Shown: piece by piece, positions 27,405 to 36,315 of the stretch
Layout: every line of letters begins with the position of its first letter
Position numbering within the stretch: the stretch's first letter is position 1
Source of the DNA: Anaerofilum hominis
GTDB taxonomy: Bacteria > Bacillota > Clostridia > Oscillospirales > Ruminococcaceae
Assembly: GCF_014287275.1 (NCBI RefSeq)
Contig: NZ_JACONZ010000002.1
Coordinates: forward strand, 496,001 to 560,000
DNA length: 64,000 nucleotides
Reading direction: 5' to 3'
Notes under the pieces: model-generated
What the model saw: the letters and a program-made list of their open reading frames with translations, nothing else
Told to the model about the DNA's origin: nothing
Databases searched by the model: none
Made by a program: the position numbers and the translations under genes

Positions 27405-28064
27405 TCAGAGGACGAAGAAAAAAACCGCCAGATAGTGCAGCAGGCTGCCGCCGAGAATGAAAAGATGAAACAGCTCGTGGAAGCCGAATTCCGGGGAGAA
27501 GTTGGGCCGCTTGACCGCGTAAAGCACCGCCCCGACGGTATAGGACACGCCCCCCAAAGCCACCAGCGCCATGCACGCGGCGCCGCAGCTGGCAAAGTCG
27601 CGCAGGACAAATACGATGGACCACCCCATGGCCAGATAGAGCGCCGAGGTGAGCACACGGGGCGCGCTGATCCAGAGCAGTTTCAGCACGATGCCGGCCA
27701 GCGCGATGCCCCAGAGGATCAGGCAGAAACGAAGCCCTTTTGGAGCGGGTAAAAACTTGAGCGCAAAGGGCGTGTAACTGCCCGCGATCAGCACATAGAT
27801 CATACTGTGATCCATCTTGCGCAGCCGTCGCTTGACGCCGCCTGAGTTGACGTCCCCCGGGTAATAGTGATAAATGGCGCTGGCAGCGTACAGCGCGATC
27901 AGGGACAGGGTAAAAATTGCCGCGCCGGCCAGATCGCGGACAGAAGCGCCGGTACCCAAAGCCCGAAACACAAAAATAAAACCGCCCAGCAGCGACAGCA
28001 CTGCCCCCAATGCATGGGTCTCGCTGCTGATGGGGTCCTGTGCGGTGCGGAATAAGATGCTCAT
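27405..28064 (-). CDS. trhA: Hemolysin III family membrane protein (PAQR/YqfA-TrhA)
   Basis: The 219-residue protein has seven predicted transmembrane helices and the PAQR/hemolysin III pattern: SSETHALGAVLSLLGG at the start, ASAIYHYYPGD (first His), MDHSMIYVLIAGSYTPF and the C-terminal GFHELFHLFILGGSLLHY with two metal-ligand His. Family members influence membrane lipid homeostasis. AGGAG precedes the ATG. It is a single-gene unit with its own promoter and terminator. Confidence 0.92.
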   Translation of the reverse strand: MSILFRTAQDPISSETHALGAVLSLLGGFIFVFRALGTGASVRDLAGAAIFTLSLIALYAASAIYHYYPGDVNSGGVKRRLRKMDHSMIYVLIAGSYTPFALKFLPAPKGLRFCLILWGIALAGIVLKLLWISAPRVLTSALYLAMGWSIVFVLRDFASCGAACMALVALGGVSYTVGAVLYAVKRPNFSPEFGFHELFHLFILGGSLLHYLAVFFFVL

Positions 28065-28102
28065 AACGATTCTCCTGATTTTAAAATACTATTTTCAATA
28101 TT

Positions 28103-28131
28103 ATATTATACTATGTTGGAAAAAGTTTCAA
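28103..28131 (-). promoter_or_regulatory. Promoter of trhA
   Basis: On the minus strand TTGAAA (28131-28126) and TAATAT (28108-28103) are 17 bp apart in an AT-rich stretch. An overlapping TATAAT gives a 15-bp alternative. Confidence 0.6.
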
Positions 28132-28232
28132 GTGACAAATCAGTGAAAGCGGACGCGAGGCCGTCTGTTTTCAGTATGGCCGATACCGGGCCGGCGATAA
28201 ACGGGACGAGAGCAGATTTTTGCCGCAGAGAG

Positions 28233-28269
28233 AACAAAAAACGCCTTTTCCGGCGGACAGGAAAAGGCG
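28233..28269 (-). terminator. Orphan intrinsic terminator, minus strand
   Basis: CGCCTTTTCC and GGAAAAGGCG form a 10-bp stem followed on the minus strand by TTTTTTG. No recognised gene ends just upstream. Confidence 0.8.
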
Positions 28270-28794
28270 GTATTGAAAAGAGGACACAAGCCCGGCTGCA
28301 CTGTGATCGCCGGGACAAGACGGGAAGAGGGAAGCACAGGCCCCCGGGCAAAAGGCAGGCAGCGCCCCGGAGCGGGACCATCATGGGAATGACGGCATAC
28401 TGCGCGTTGAGGCCGCCGCCCGTAAGGGGGCGGACGGAAAAAATGTGACTGGCGGTGCTGAAAAATCATGCCCCTGTTTGCAGCCGCTTCAAAAAGTTCC
28501 ATTCAGCCGCACCGATAGAGCTGCGTCGGCAGAGCCGCGCTGGCAGGGCCACACCGATAGGACTGTGCCAACCGAGCTGCACCGGCGCGCGCCCCATCAA
28601 AGCGCAGCCGGCGCAGGGGCGTATCTGCCGCATTTTATCGTCAATTGGGGAAACAAAACGTTTTATAGCAGCTTATCATTACGGACTGTATATTATCTGC
28701 ACCTGAAAAGCAACGGTTGCAGGGTATAAAAACAGACCGAAACGAAGTCCCTCCAAGGGGCCATGCGTCAGTCAAAACAGGAGATCTTCCGCCG

Positions 28795-28824
28795 GAATAA
28801 AAAACGGCGCCGTTCCAGGCGCCG
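28795..28824 (-). terminator. Intrinsic terminator, minus strand, possibly for nnrD
   Basis: CGGCGCC, 6 nt, GGCGCCG, followed on the minus strand by TTTTTTATT. It is the first good terminator downstream of nnrD, implying the repeat array lies in the nnrD 3' untranslated region. Confidence 0.8.
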
Positions 28825-29011
28825 ACAAAAAGAGGGGAATATCAGGAACCCCGGGAAAATGCATCCCCAAACAGGCAGAAAGCATCTGTGGAAGAAAGAG
28901 CGGGGAGGTTGGGCGCGCCTTTGGCGCAGGACGGCTGGGAGCGCACCTGGAGGAATGGTCCGACCAGGCCGCTTAAAAGGGAAAAAGCAGCCCGCCCCGC
29001 AGTTCGCCTGC

Positions 29012-29640
29012 AGCGGGTGGCGGGGGCCCATACTTTAGCCTATCCCCTGGACGCAGCCTGACACCGACAGCCTGCCCAGGGCGAAAGGCCGCAGCCCGCG
29101 TTTAAGCTTATCCTCGCTTAGCCTCGGATGCAGTGTGCCCCGCATCTACCCACGGCAGAGGGCCATAGGTCGTGTTTGGGTCCATTCCCCGGGTGCAGCT
29201 TGACCCGCAGCCTGACCACGGCGGGTGGCCGCGGCCCATGTTTGGGTTTATCCTTGGGTATAGTGTGGCACCCACAGTCTACCCACGGCAGAGGGCCATG
29301 GGTCGTGTTTGGGTCCATCCCCCGGGTGCAGCCTGACACCGACAGCCTGCCCAGGGCGAAAGGCCACAGTCCGCGTTTAAGCTTATCCTCGCTTATCCCC
29401 GGGTGCAGTGTGCCCCACAGCCTGCCCACGACAGAGGGCCCTGGGTCGTGTTTGGGTCCATCCCCCGGGTGCAGCCTGACCCGCAGCCTGCCCATGGCAG
29501 AGGCCGGGGCCCATACTTTGGCCCATCCCCGGGTGCAGCGTAACCTTAACCTACAGCCGGTCTATGACGGGGGCCGCGGCCTGTGTCTGGGTCCATTCCC
29601 CGGGTGCGGCCTGACCCACAGTCTGCTTACGGCGGGCATG
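29012..29640. repeat. Degenerate tandem repeat array with higher-order structure
   Basis: About nine to ten units of 64-76 bp share a TCCCCGGGTGCAGCCTGACC-like start, CAGCCTGCCCACGGCAGAGG-like middle and GGTCGTGTTTGGGTCCAT-like end. Units alternate between types. A 68-nt stretch (29053-29120) recurs at 29328-29395 with two mismatches, showing a 275-bp segmental copy inside the array. Open frames on both strands through it are by-products of the repeat. Confidence 0.85.
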
Positions 29641-29672
29641 CGGCAGACTGCCTGCCCCGGCCGCAAAAGAGG

Positions 29673-30545
29673 TCAGAGCCCCCGGGCTGCCAGCAGGGTG
29701 CAGAGATCGTCCAGCAGCTCATGGGGGAGCATGGAGATGACGCCGCGCCGGGCCGCGCAGGCGTCGGCCGCCGTCCCGTGCAGCCAGACGCCGCACACCG
29801 CTGCGTCCAGAGGAGCAAGGCCCTGCGCCAGCAGGCCCCCGATCAGGCCTGTGAGCACGTCTCCGCTGCCGCCCCTGGCAAGGCCAGGGCCGCCGCAGGT
29901 GTTGTAAAAGCAGCGCCCGTCCGGGGCGGCGACCAGGGTGCCGCGGCCCTTGAGCACCACCACACAGCCGGTCCGGCGGGCCAGGCTGCAGGCGCTGTCC
30001 TCGCGGGCGGCCTGTACCTCGGCGGCTGTGCAGCCGCACAGACGGGCCATCTCGCCGGGATGCGGGGTCAGTACGGTGGGGAAAGCGCGGCCTTTCAGCA
30101 GGTCCAGCTGTCCCGCCAACAGGTTCAGGCCGTCCGCATCGACCAGCAGCGGGCAGCCGGCGTGTTTTGCCAGCCCCAGCACCAGCGCGGCGGTGTCCGG
30201 GCTCTGGGCCAGCCCGCAGCCCACCGCCAGGGCGGTGCTGCCCTCGGCCGCGGCCAGCAGGGCGGGCAGCGACGAGGCTGCGATGGTGCCGGTCACCGAT
30301 TCCCCCAGCGGCAGGTAGATGCATTCCGGCAGAGCGGGCGCTGCCGCGGCGATCACCCGCTCGGTGGAGGCGAGGGTGACCAGCCCGGTGCCGATGCGCA
30401 GGGCTCCGGCGGCGGCCAGTTGGGCCGCGCCCCGGTAGCGGCTGCTGCCGGCGGTCAGCAGCAGTTTGCCGTACATCCCCTTGTGGGCGTCGGGCGTTCG
30501 CGGCGGCAGCAGGGAAAAGACGAGGGAAGCGGTGATCTCGATCAT
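29673..30545 (-). CDS. nnrD: ADP-dependent NAD(P)H-hydrate dehydratase
   Basis: This enzyme repairs hydrated NADH and NADPH, converting the S-form back with ADP. The 290-residue ribokinase-like protein has HKGMYGKLLLTAGS near the start, DADGLNLLAG, LTPHPGEMARLCG, VVLKGRGTLV and the nucleotide-binding GLARGGSGDVLTGLIGGLLA. The start at 30545 is set by AAAGGAG upstream and by homology, shortening the open frame by 23 codons. The NnrE epimerase domain is not fused here. It is a single gene followed by the repeat array. Confidence 0.92.
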   Translation of the reverse strand: MIEITASLVFSLLPPRTPDAHKGMYGKLLLTAGSSRYRGAAQLAAAGALRIGTGLVTLASTERVIAAAAPALPECIYLPLGESVTGTIAASSLPALLAAAEGSTALAVGCGLAQSPDTAALVLGLAKHAGCPLLVDADGLNLLAGQLDLLKGRAFPTVLTPHPGEMARLCGCTAAEVQAAREDSACSLARRTGCVVVLKGRGTLVAAPDGRCFYNTCGGPGLARGGSGDVLTGLIGGLLAQGLAPLDAAVCGVWLHGTAADACAARRGVISMLPHELLDDLCTLLAARGL

Positions 30546-30753
30546 AAAAAACTCCTTTGTTTGCGGCGGGATAAACGGCTCATCCCGTTTATTGAGAGAA
30601 AAACCGAGCGGCAAAGGCTCTTACCGATGGACCGGGTGGCCTGTGACGCGGCGTTTCCTGATTCAGGGCAGCCTTTTCCGGCGGCCGGGCCCTGCGCAGA
30701 GGCGGTTTTGAAATCGCGCTGTGTCCAGCCCTGCTGCGGGCAGCGGGAAAGAG

Positions 30754-31086
30754 CTATTTTCTGCGCAGAAATTCCACAAAAGCGAACAGGATGGAGATTA
30801 CGGTCAGTGCGGAGACGATGAGCTGGGACATGTTGGTGGCATACCCGGCCAGCCCGGGCTCAAACAGGCCCAGCGCCAGATAATAGAAACACCAGATCAG
30901 GCCCAGCACTAAAAAAAGAAAAGTAAAATATTTCAAAAGACCGGAAAAAACAGCTTTTACTTTCTGGATGGCGGAGATCTGTTTTTCCGTGTAAGCGGGG
31001 TGGAGCAGCAGCCGGAAACCGCCGCAAAAAAAGCCGAGCAGCACCCCCAGCGAGAGCGCGCGGCAGAGCTGATGGACCATCTGCAT
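30754..31086 (-). CDS. Small membrane protein of unknown function
   Basis: This 110-residue protein has three predicted transmembrane helices (about residues 10-28, 48-70 and 85-103) and a basic end (EFLRRK). The start at 31086 (MQMVHQL) has AGGAGG at the right distance, so the 23 upstream codons are excluded. The family was not recognised; small three-helix proteins of this shape occur among Clostridia sporulation membrane proteins, but that link is speculative. Confidence 0.7.
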   Translation of the reverse strand: MQMVHQLCRALSLGVLLGFFCGGFRLLLHPAYTEKQISAIQKVKAVFSGLLKYFTFLFLVLGLIWCFYYLALGLFEPGLAGYATNMSQLIVSALTVISILFAFVEFLRRK

Positions 31087-31154
31087 CCAAAAGACCTCCT
31101 GTGAGGAAGAGTCCGCCGGTGCGGCGGCGCCTTTATTGTAACACGCGGGGGGCA

Positions 31155-31185
31155 AAAAGAACAGGCCGCCCTGCCGGGCGGCCTG
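31155..31185 (-). terminator. Terminator of the ABC exporter operon
   Basis: CAGGCCGCCC, 4 nt, GGGCGGCCTG, followed on the minus strand by TTCTTTTTG. Confidence 0.88.
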
Positions 31186-31239
31186 AAAAAGAATACTGTG
31201 CGGGCAAAGGCTCCGGCCGGAGCCGCTGCCGCGGGAGAC

Positions 31240-32838
31240 TTATCCGCAGAGCGCCTCAAACGAGCGGCGGCCCCAGCCCCGCAGCAGCACGGTGAACAAA
31301 AGGCTGAACAGGACCAGCAGCGCGGCCAGACAGGCGAGGGCGGCAGTAGAGCCCAGGGGCGCTGAGAGCAGGTAGTAAAGGCCCGCCCCGACGGCCAGCA
31401 GCCCAAAGGAGCCAAAGACCTGCACGCTCACGCTCATACTGCGCTTGACGACCACGGTGTCGTTGACCGCATCCAGCTTGGGCCAGATCAGATTGAGGAC
31501 CAGACCCTCCAGCACCGTAAAGAAGGTGGCCGCCACCCCCAGCAGGGTCAGCACCAGCGCGGAGGGCAGCGAGAGGCCGCAGCCATACGCGCCCAGCGGC
31601 ACGCCTATGAGCACTGCCGGCAGCATCAGGGTGAGACCCGCCAGGATCTTGGCAAAAAAGATGGTGTCCACCGGCACAGGCGCTTCGCGCAGGATCCACA
31701 GGCGGTTGCCCTCCAGCGAGATGCAGGCGGAGGTGGAGGAGGAGAGCGTCACGCAGAAGCAGAGCACCAGCGCCAGGGCGGGGGCGATCATGTCCCCCAT
31801 CTGCGGGGGAAGCTGGCTGAGGACCGCCGAGATATCCCCGCCGCTGACAAACGCGTAGATGCCGCCGCCCAGCAGCAGCAGCGCGCCCACGCCGGTGTTC
31901 ATCAGATAGGTGGGGGTGCCGAAGATGCGCCGCAGCTCCTTGCGGTAAAGGGCGGAAAAAGCGCTGCCGCTTTTAAGGGCGGTCAGCTTGTAATCGTGGC
32001 GCACCTGCACCGAGGTGAGATGGGTCAGGATGCTCTTGTAAAACAGGCTGAACACCCAGACCACCAGCAGGAACGACCCCGCGCAGGACAGCGCAAAGGC
32101 CAGCATCCACCCCAGCGAGGGGCCGGTGAGTGCTTTTGCCATCCAGACCACCGGCAGCGCCCAGCCGGTGGCGGCGTCCAGCGGGCCCGCGATGGACGGG
32201 TCGCCCGAGCTCATGCTGAAGCTCATGCCAAAGCTGAGAAGCATCACCGCCGCAAAGAAGAGGATATAGAGCAGATTGGTGATCAGGGCGCGGTGCCGCA
32301 CGCGGGTCTGCAGCAGGCTGAACAGAAAGCCCAGCAGCAGGCACAGGGCGGTGGGCAGCAGCGGCAGCAGCACGGCCGCCAGCAACAGCAGCAGCACAAA
32401 GGCCGCGCCCAGACTGCCGAAGTAGACGCAGGCCGCCCCGGCGGGCAGCAGCAAAAACAGCGTGAAAGCAAAGTTTTCCAGATACAGGGCCAACACCTTG
32501 GACAGCAGCACTGAAAAAGCGGAGACCGGCATCGACAGCAGGATATCGTTGTCCTTGCCGCCGAACACAAAGCCGGAGCTGCTCATCACGCCGAAAAAGA
32601 AGCACATGGCCACGTCCATCAGGCCCATCAGGGAGAGCAGCAGGTCCAGCCTGCCCAAGGGGGCAAGGATCGCCCCGAAAGCGAAGCTGTACACCCCGCC
32701 CAGGTACAGCATCAGCAGGCACATCAGGGCCAGAAAGCCCACGCCGGAGGCAGCCTTGCGCTTTGCCTTGGAGGAGGGATTGGCCGACAGCAGCATCCCG
32801 CGGAAGCTGACGTTCAGCAGTGCAAAAAATTTCTTCAT
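31240..32838 (-). CDS. ABC transporter permease (ABC-2 type, large)
   Basis: The 532-residue protein has about twelve hydrophobic helices without conserved enzymatic motifs, and a VFGGKDNDILLSMPVS segment characteristic of large ABC-2 permeases encoded beside a partner ATPase. It starts at 32838, four bases after the ATPase stop, behind GGAGG, so the pair is co-translated. Such pairs typically export lipids, peptides or antimicrobials; the substrate is unknown. Confidence 0.85.
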   Translation of the reverse strand: MKKFFALLNVSFRGMLLSANPSSKAKRKAASGVGFLALMCLLMLYLGGVYSFAFGAILAPLGRLDLLLSLMGLMDVAMCFFFGVMSSSGFVFGGKDNDILLSMPVSAFSVLLSKVLALYLENFAFTLFLLLPAGAACVYFGSLGAAFVLLLLLAAVLLPLLPTALCLLLGFLFSLLQTRVRHRALITNLLYILFFAAVMLLSFGMSFSMSSGDPSIAGPLDAATGWALPVVWMAKALTGPSLGWMLAFALSCAGSFLLVVWVFSLFYKSILTHLTSVQVRHDYKLTALKSGSAFSALYRKELRRIFGTPTYLMNTGVGALLLLGGGIYAFVSGGDISAVLSQLPPQMGDMIAPALALVLCFCVTLSSSTSACISLEGNRLWILREAPVPVDTIFFAKILAGLTLMLPAVLIGVPLGAYGCGLSLPSALVLTLLGVAATFFTVLEGLVLNLIWPKLDAVNDTVVVKRSMSVSVQVFGSFGLLAVGAGLYYLLSAPLGSTAALACLAALLVLFSLLFTVLLRGWGRRSFEALCG

Positions 32839-32842
32839 CGCT

Positions 32843-33574
32843 TCAGGCCTCCCCGTTTTCCCCATCCTGCTGGGCCAGCTCCAGAAAGACGTCCTCCAGC
32901 GAGGAGTTGCCCACCACGTCGGCGGTGCGGCCGCTTTCGATCAGACGGCCGTCCTTGATGATGGCGATGTGGTCGCAGAGCTTTTGGGCCACCTCCAGCA
33001 CATGGGTGGAGAAAAAGACCGCACTGCCCGCCTGGCAGAGCTCGTGCAGATACCCCTTGAGCAGGTGGGAAGCCAGCGGGTCCAGCCCCACGAACGGCTC
33101 ATCCAGGATCAGCAGCTTGGGCTGGCGGATGAGGGCCGAGATCAAAGCCAGTTTCTGCTTCATGCCGTGGGAGTAACCGGCCACCGGGCTGCCCAGCGCG
33201 CCGGTCAGCTCAAATGCGTCGCCGTATTTGGCGATCAGGGTCTGCCGCTGCTCTTTGGGGATGCCGTAGAGGTCCGCGATAAAGGTGAGATAGCCGATGC
33301 CGGTGAGAAAGTCGTAAAGATCGGGGTTGTCGGGGATGAACGCGGTCACCTGCTTGGCGGCCACCGGCTCGCCCTTGACACTGTGGCCGTCGATGAGGAT
33401 ATCCCCCTCCTCAAAACCGAGGATGCCTGCGGCGCTGCGCAGCGTCGTGGTCTTGCCCGCGCCGTTGTGGCCGATAAAGCCGTAGATCGACCCCGCCTCC
33501 ACGGTCAGGTTCAGGTCGTCCACCGCGCGTTTGCCGCCGCTGTAGGTCTTGGAAAAATGACGGATTTCCAGCAT
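32843..33574 (-). CDS. ABC transporter ATP-binding protein
   Basis: The 243-residue ATPase has Walker A GHNGAGKTT (35-43), a Q-loop region near VTAFIPDNPDLYDFLTG, signature YSHGMKQKL (134-142, replacing LSGGQ as in many ABC-2 exporters), Walker B LLILDEP (154-160) and the switch His in FFSTHVLE. It is the first gene of a two-gene exporter operon with the permease downstream. GAGGAG precedes the ATG. Confidence 0.93.
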   Translation of the reverse strand: MLEIRHFSKTYSGGKRAVDDLNLTVEAGSIYGFIGHNGAGKTTTLRSAAGILGFEEGDILIDGHSVKGEPVAAKQVTAFIPDNPDLYDFLTGIGYLTFIADLYGIPKEQRQTLIAKYGDAFELTGALGSPVAGYSHGMKQKLALISALIRQPKLLILDEPFVGLDPLASHLLKGYLHELCQAGSAVFFSTHVLEVAQKLCDHIAIIKDGRLIESGRTADVVGNSSLEDVFLELAQQDGENGEA

Positions 33575-33651
33575 GATACTCCTCTTTCCGGGCCGTCTCT
33601 GTGGCCCTTTCCATGGAACTTACAATTAGAAAAACATCTAAATGTGACCTC

Positions 33652-33680
33652 ATTATAGCGTCCGCCCTCCGGGTTGTCAA
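33652..33680 (-). promoter_or_regulatory. Consensus promoter P2 of the ABC exporter operon
   Basis: On the minus strand TTGACA (33680-33675), 17 bp, TATAAT (33657-33652): a perfect sigma-A consensus. An imperfect palindrome ACATCTAAATGT (about 33634-33645) lies around the expected start site. Confidence 0.85.
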
Positions 33681-33735
33681 GCGGGGATAAAAGGAAAGGC
33701 GGAGCGGCAAAGCCGGTCGCCTCTCTGCCACCTCC

Positions 33736-33764
33736 ATTTTAACCTGTTTCAGGTTAATAGTCAA
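33736..33764 (-). promoter_or_regulatory. Promoter P1 of the ABC exporter operon with operator in the spacer
   Basis: On the minus strand TTGACT (33764-33759), 17 bp, TAAAAT (33741-33736). The spacer is filled by the perfect inverted repeat TTAACCTG-N3-CAGGTTAA (33739-33757), which overlaps both ends of the core promoter. The divergent XRE regulator at 33809 is the natural candidate to bind it. Confidence 0.7.
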
Positions 33765-33808
33765 TGTCTGGGGGAAAACTGGGATAAAATCTGTAAGAGG
33801 TGTTTTTC

Positions 33809-34042
33809 ATGTACAAAAGGCTTCGCGACCTGCGGGAGGATCGAAACCTGTCCCAGCGGCAGGTGGCGGAGATACTGCGGATGTCCCAGACGGGATATTC
33901 AAAGTATGAGACGGGCGAAAACGATGTTCCCACACAGGTGCTGCTGAAACTGGCGGATTTTTACGAGACATCGGTGGATTATATCCTGGGCCGCACCAAC
34001 ACGGCGGCGCCCTATGAGGATGCGAAAAAAAGAGGGAGATAG
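33809..34042 (+). CDS. XRE-family transcriptional regulator
   Basis: This 77-residue protein is a compact Cro/C1 helix-turn-helix (LREDRNLSQRQVAEILRMSQ, then GYSKYETGENDVPTQ and SVDYILGRT). ATG 33809 is chosen over an in-frame GTG 9 nt upstream because AGAGG has better spacing to it. It diverges from the ABC exporter operon and likely controls it through the operator at 33739-33757. A possible TAAAAT -10 for itself lies at 33785-33790. Confidence 0.9.
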   Translation: MYKRLRDLREDRNLSQRQVAEILRMSQTGYSKYETGENDVPTQVLLKLADFYETSVDYILGRTNTAAPYEDAKKRGR

Positions 34043-34356
34043 CGGGCGGGGGGCTGTAAAAGGCTTTTCTTCGCCCGTTTCTTTCTGTTCTGGGGATGCG
34101 AAAAGCGGCGGCCGGGGGCGGCCCGGCGGCAGCGTGTGCGGGCGCTGCGGTTTTTGAAGGCCCGGGCCTGGGAGAAGAGAGGGCCGGGGCGGCAGGGCCC
34201 TGCGGCAAAAATGCCCTGGCCGCGCGCTGCCCGATCTTTCAGGGCGGCGCGGCGCTGTGCGGGGCGGCCGGCAAAAACGGGAGGGAACGCAGGTGCTGGA
34301 AACAAGGAAAACGGGCCTCGCGGCACAGCGCTCCCTTTCGCGCGGGGGACGGATCA
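34043..34356. other. GC-rich gene-free stretch
   Basis: Open frames cross this region on both strands but none resembles a known protein; no regulatory element was recognised apart from the terminator at its right end. Confidence 0.4.
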
Positions 34357-34396
34357 CAAGAAAAGGGCCGGTACAAAGCGTACCGGCCCTTTTCTT
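34357..34396. terminator. Bidirectional intrinsic terminator
   Basis: GGGCCGGTAC, 5 nt, GTACCGGCCC flanked by AAGAAAA and TTTTCTT. It ends the UPF0210 operon on the minus strand and can end read-through from the XRE gene. Confidence 0.88.
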
Positions 34397-34417
34397 GCTC
34401 AGAGTGCAGCGGGAGTT

Positions 34418-35779
34418 TCAGTTTTTCAAGCTCTGCAGCGGCGCGGGGATGCGCCCGCCGCGGGCGATGAACTTCTGCGGGGAAAAGCGGTTGATAGCCA
34501 TCACCGGGCCCCAGCCCAGCAGGCCTCCAAAATCCAGCGTGTCGCCCACCTGTTTGCCGATGGCGGGGATCACCCGCACGGCGGTGGTCTTCGAGTTGAC
34601 CATGCCGATGGCCGCCTCGTCGGCGATCAGGGCGGAGATCACCTCCGGCGCGGTGTCGCCCGGGATGATCACCATGTCGATGCCGACGCTGCACACGGCG
34701 GTCATGGCCTCCAGCTTTTCAATGGAGAGGCTGCCGCAGCGGGCGGCGGCGATCATGCCGGCGTCCTCCGACACCGGGATAAACGCGCCGGACAGGCCGC
34801 CGACAAAGTTGGAGGCCATCACCCCGCCCTTTTTGACGGCGTCGTTGAGCAGGGCCAGTGCAGCGGTGGTGCCGCAGCAGCCGCAGCTCTCAAGGCCCAT
34901 CTCCTCCAGCACATTGGCCACCGAATCGCCCTCGGCGGGGGTGGGGGCCAGGGACAGATCGACGATGCCGAAAGGCACCCCCAGCCGTTCGCTCACCAGG
35001 TTGCCCACCAGCTGCCCCATGCGGGTGATCTTGAAAGCAGTGCGCTTCACCAGCTCGGCCACCTGGCCCAGGTCCATGCCGTCGGCCTGCCCGGCCAGCG
35101 CGGCGCGCACCGCGCCGGGGCCGGATACCCCCACGTGGATTTCGCAGTCCGGCTCGCCCGGGCCGTGAAAGGCGCCGGCCATAAACGGATTGTCCTCCGG
35201 CGCGTTGCAGAAGACCACCAGCTTGGCCGGGCCGATGCAGCTGCGCTGCGCCGTGATCTCGGCGGCCCGCTTGACGATGGGGCCCATCATGCCCACAGCG
35301 TCCATGTTGATGCCCGCCTTGGTGGAGCCCACGTTGACGCTGCTGCAGACAAGATCGGTCGCGGCCAGCGCCTCGGGGATCGACTCGATCAGCAGGCGGT
35401 CGCCCGCTGAAAAGCCCTTTTGCACCAGGGCGGAAAAGCCGCCCACAAAATTGACCCCGACCTTTTTTGCCGCGGCGTCCAGCGTCAGGGCAAACTCCAC
35501 CGGGTCCGCCCCCTTGCAGCCGGCCAGCAGCATGGCGATGGGGGTCACCGAGATGCGCTTGTTGACGATGGGCACCCCGTAGGCGGCGCTGACCTCCTCG
35601 GCGGTGCGGACCAGATCCTTTGCGCGGTCGGTGATCTTGCGGTAGATTTTTTCGCAGGCCCTGCGCGGGTCCTCATCCGCGCAGTCCAGCAGCGAAATGC
35701 CCATCGTGACGGTGCGCACGTCCAGGTTTTCGTCGCTGATCATGCGGATGGTCTCCAGAATATCTTTTGTGTCCAGCAT
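34418..35779 (-). CDS. PFL family protein (UPF0210)
   Basis: The 453-residue protein belongs to the UPF0210/PFL-like family, conserved in Clostridia, archaea and lactobacilli. Diagnostic segments include [19 protein letters not shown] at the start, [30 protein letters not shown] and [18 protein letters not shown]. It is predicted to be soluble and related in fold to glycyl radical enzymes, but no glycyl-radical loop is evident and the reaction is unknown. It almost always pairs with an ACT-domain protein, as here (25 bases upstream). Confidence 0.9.
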   Translation of the reverse strand: MLDTKDILETIRMISDENLDVRTVTMGISLLDCADEDPRRACEKIYRKITDRAKDLVRTAEEVSAAYGVPIVNKRISVTPIAMLLAGCKGADPVEFALTLDAAAKKVGVNFVGGFSALVQKGFSAGDRLLIESIPEALAATDLVCSSVNVGSTKAGINMDAVGMMGPIVKRAAEITAQRSCIGPAKLVVFCNAPEDNPFMAGAFHGPGEPDCEIHVGVSGPGAVRAALAGQADGMDLGQVAELVKRTAFKITRMGQLVGNLVSERLGVPFGIVDLSLAPTPAEGDSVANVLEEMGLESCGCCGTTAALALLNDAVKKGGVMASNFVGGLSGAFIPVSEDAGMIAAARCGSLSIEKLEAMTAVCSVGIDMVIIPGDTAPEVISALIADEAAIGMVNSKTTAVRVIPAIGKQVGDTLDFGGLLGWGPVMAINRFSPQKFIARGGRIPAPLQSLKN

Positions 35780-35804
35780 TGGTTTTCCTCATTCCTTCCC
35801 GCGT

Positions 35805-36074
35805 TCAGATATGGTGCATGGCGTCGTAGAGCTCCTGACGGGTGACCTTGACGTCGACGCCCTTTTCTTCGCCCGCGGCGGTAAAACGGCGCTGCAGCTC
35901 GGCAAAGTCGATGGTGCAGGCGGTGACGTCCACCACCATGATCATGGCGAAGGTGCCGGACAGGATGCTCTGGGTGACCTCCTCCACGTTGACGTTGGTC
36001 TCGGCGCAGACGCCGGCGATCTTGGCCAGGATGCCCACGGTATCGCGGCCCACGACGGTTACGACAGCTTTCAT
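35805..36074 (-). CDS. ACT domain-containing protein (UPF0237)
   Basis: The 89-residue single ACT domain starts MKAVVTVVGRDTVGILAKIA, the usual ligand-binding turn (VGxDxxGI), and ends with a short helix (YDAMHHI). ACT domains bind amino acids or other small effectors. The start at 36074 is taken from homology, dropping 45 upstream codons. It forms an operon with the UPF0210 gene and probably regulates that protein by ligand binding. Confidence 0.92.
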   Translation of the reverse strand: MKAVVTVVGRDTVGILAKIAGVCAETNVNVEEVTQSILSGTFAMIMVVDVTACTIDFAELQRRFTAAGEEKGVDVKVTRQELYDAMHHI

Positions 36075-36207
36075 ATGTGTACCCCTCTCTTTTCCTGTGG
36101 TTTTACCGCCTTTGCACGGCAAAGCGGTAAAAACGGCCGTCCGGGCGCTGTGCGCCCGGGGCTGAGCGTAAGAACTGCGCCCGCCCGCAAAGTGGGCGGA
36201 TGCGCGC

Positions 36208-36309
36208 AAAAAACACCAGCAAAGCGGCTGCTATCGCCATAGCCGCCCCCTCGTCCAGCAGGGACGAAGGGGACAGCGGCCGATGAGACAGCCTTTGCTC
36301 TGCTGCGGC
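36208..36309 (-). ncRNA. Structured leader or small RNA with terminator
   Basis: On the minus strand, just after the predicted start site, AGCAAAG-GCUG (36299-36289) pairs with CAGC-CG-CUUUGCU (36230-36218), enclosing a second long stem (GCCG...CCCCU-UCGUCC, 36280-36262, with GGACGA-GGGGG-CGGC, 36256-36242). A GGTGTTTTTTG tract follows (T run at 36213-36208). It looks like a promoter-proximal intrinsic terminator: an attenuator of the ACT/UPF0210 operon or a free RNA of about 100 nt. No known riboswitch family was recognised. Confidence 0.6.
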
Positions 36310-36315
36310 TGTTCC

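Larger units (their letters stand above)
28132..29011. other. Long gene-free stretch with minus-strand terminators
   Basis: No open frame here resembles a known protein. Two minus-strand intrinsic terminators are present (28233-28269 and 28795-28824), so transcripts run leftwards through this region. Around 28500-28590 there is a degenerate direct repeat of about 40 nt containing CACCGATAG and GAGCTGC. Confidence 0.5.

Noticed and set aside
28140..28502. A 120-residue minus-strand gene before the orphan terminator
   Set aside because: It runs through the terminator at 28233-28269 and resembles no family.
29012..29640. CRISPR array
   Set aside because: Units are 64-76 bp, degenerate and contiguous, without unique spacers or nearby cas genes.
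29128..29907. A 259-residue repetitive protein across the tandem repeat array
   Set aside because: Frames open on both strands through the repeat; the peptide repeats are by-products, with no ribosome binding site, and the frame runs into antisense of nnrD.
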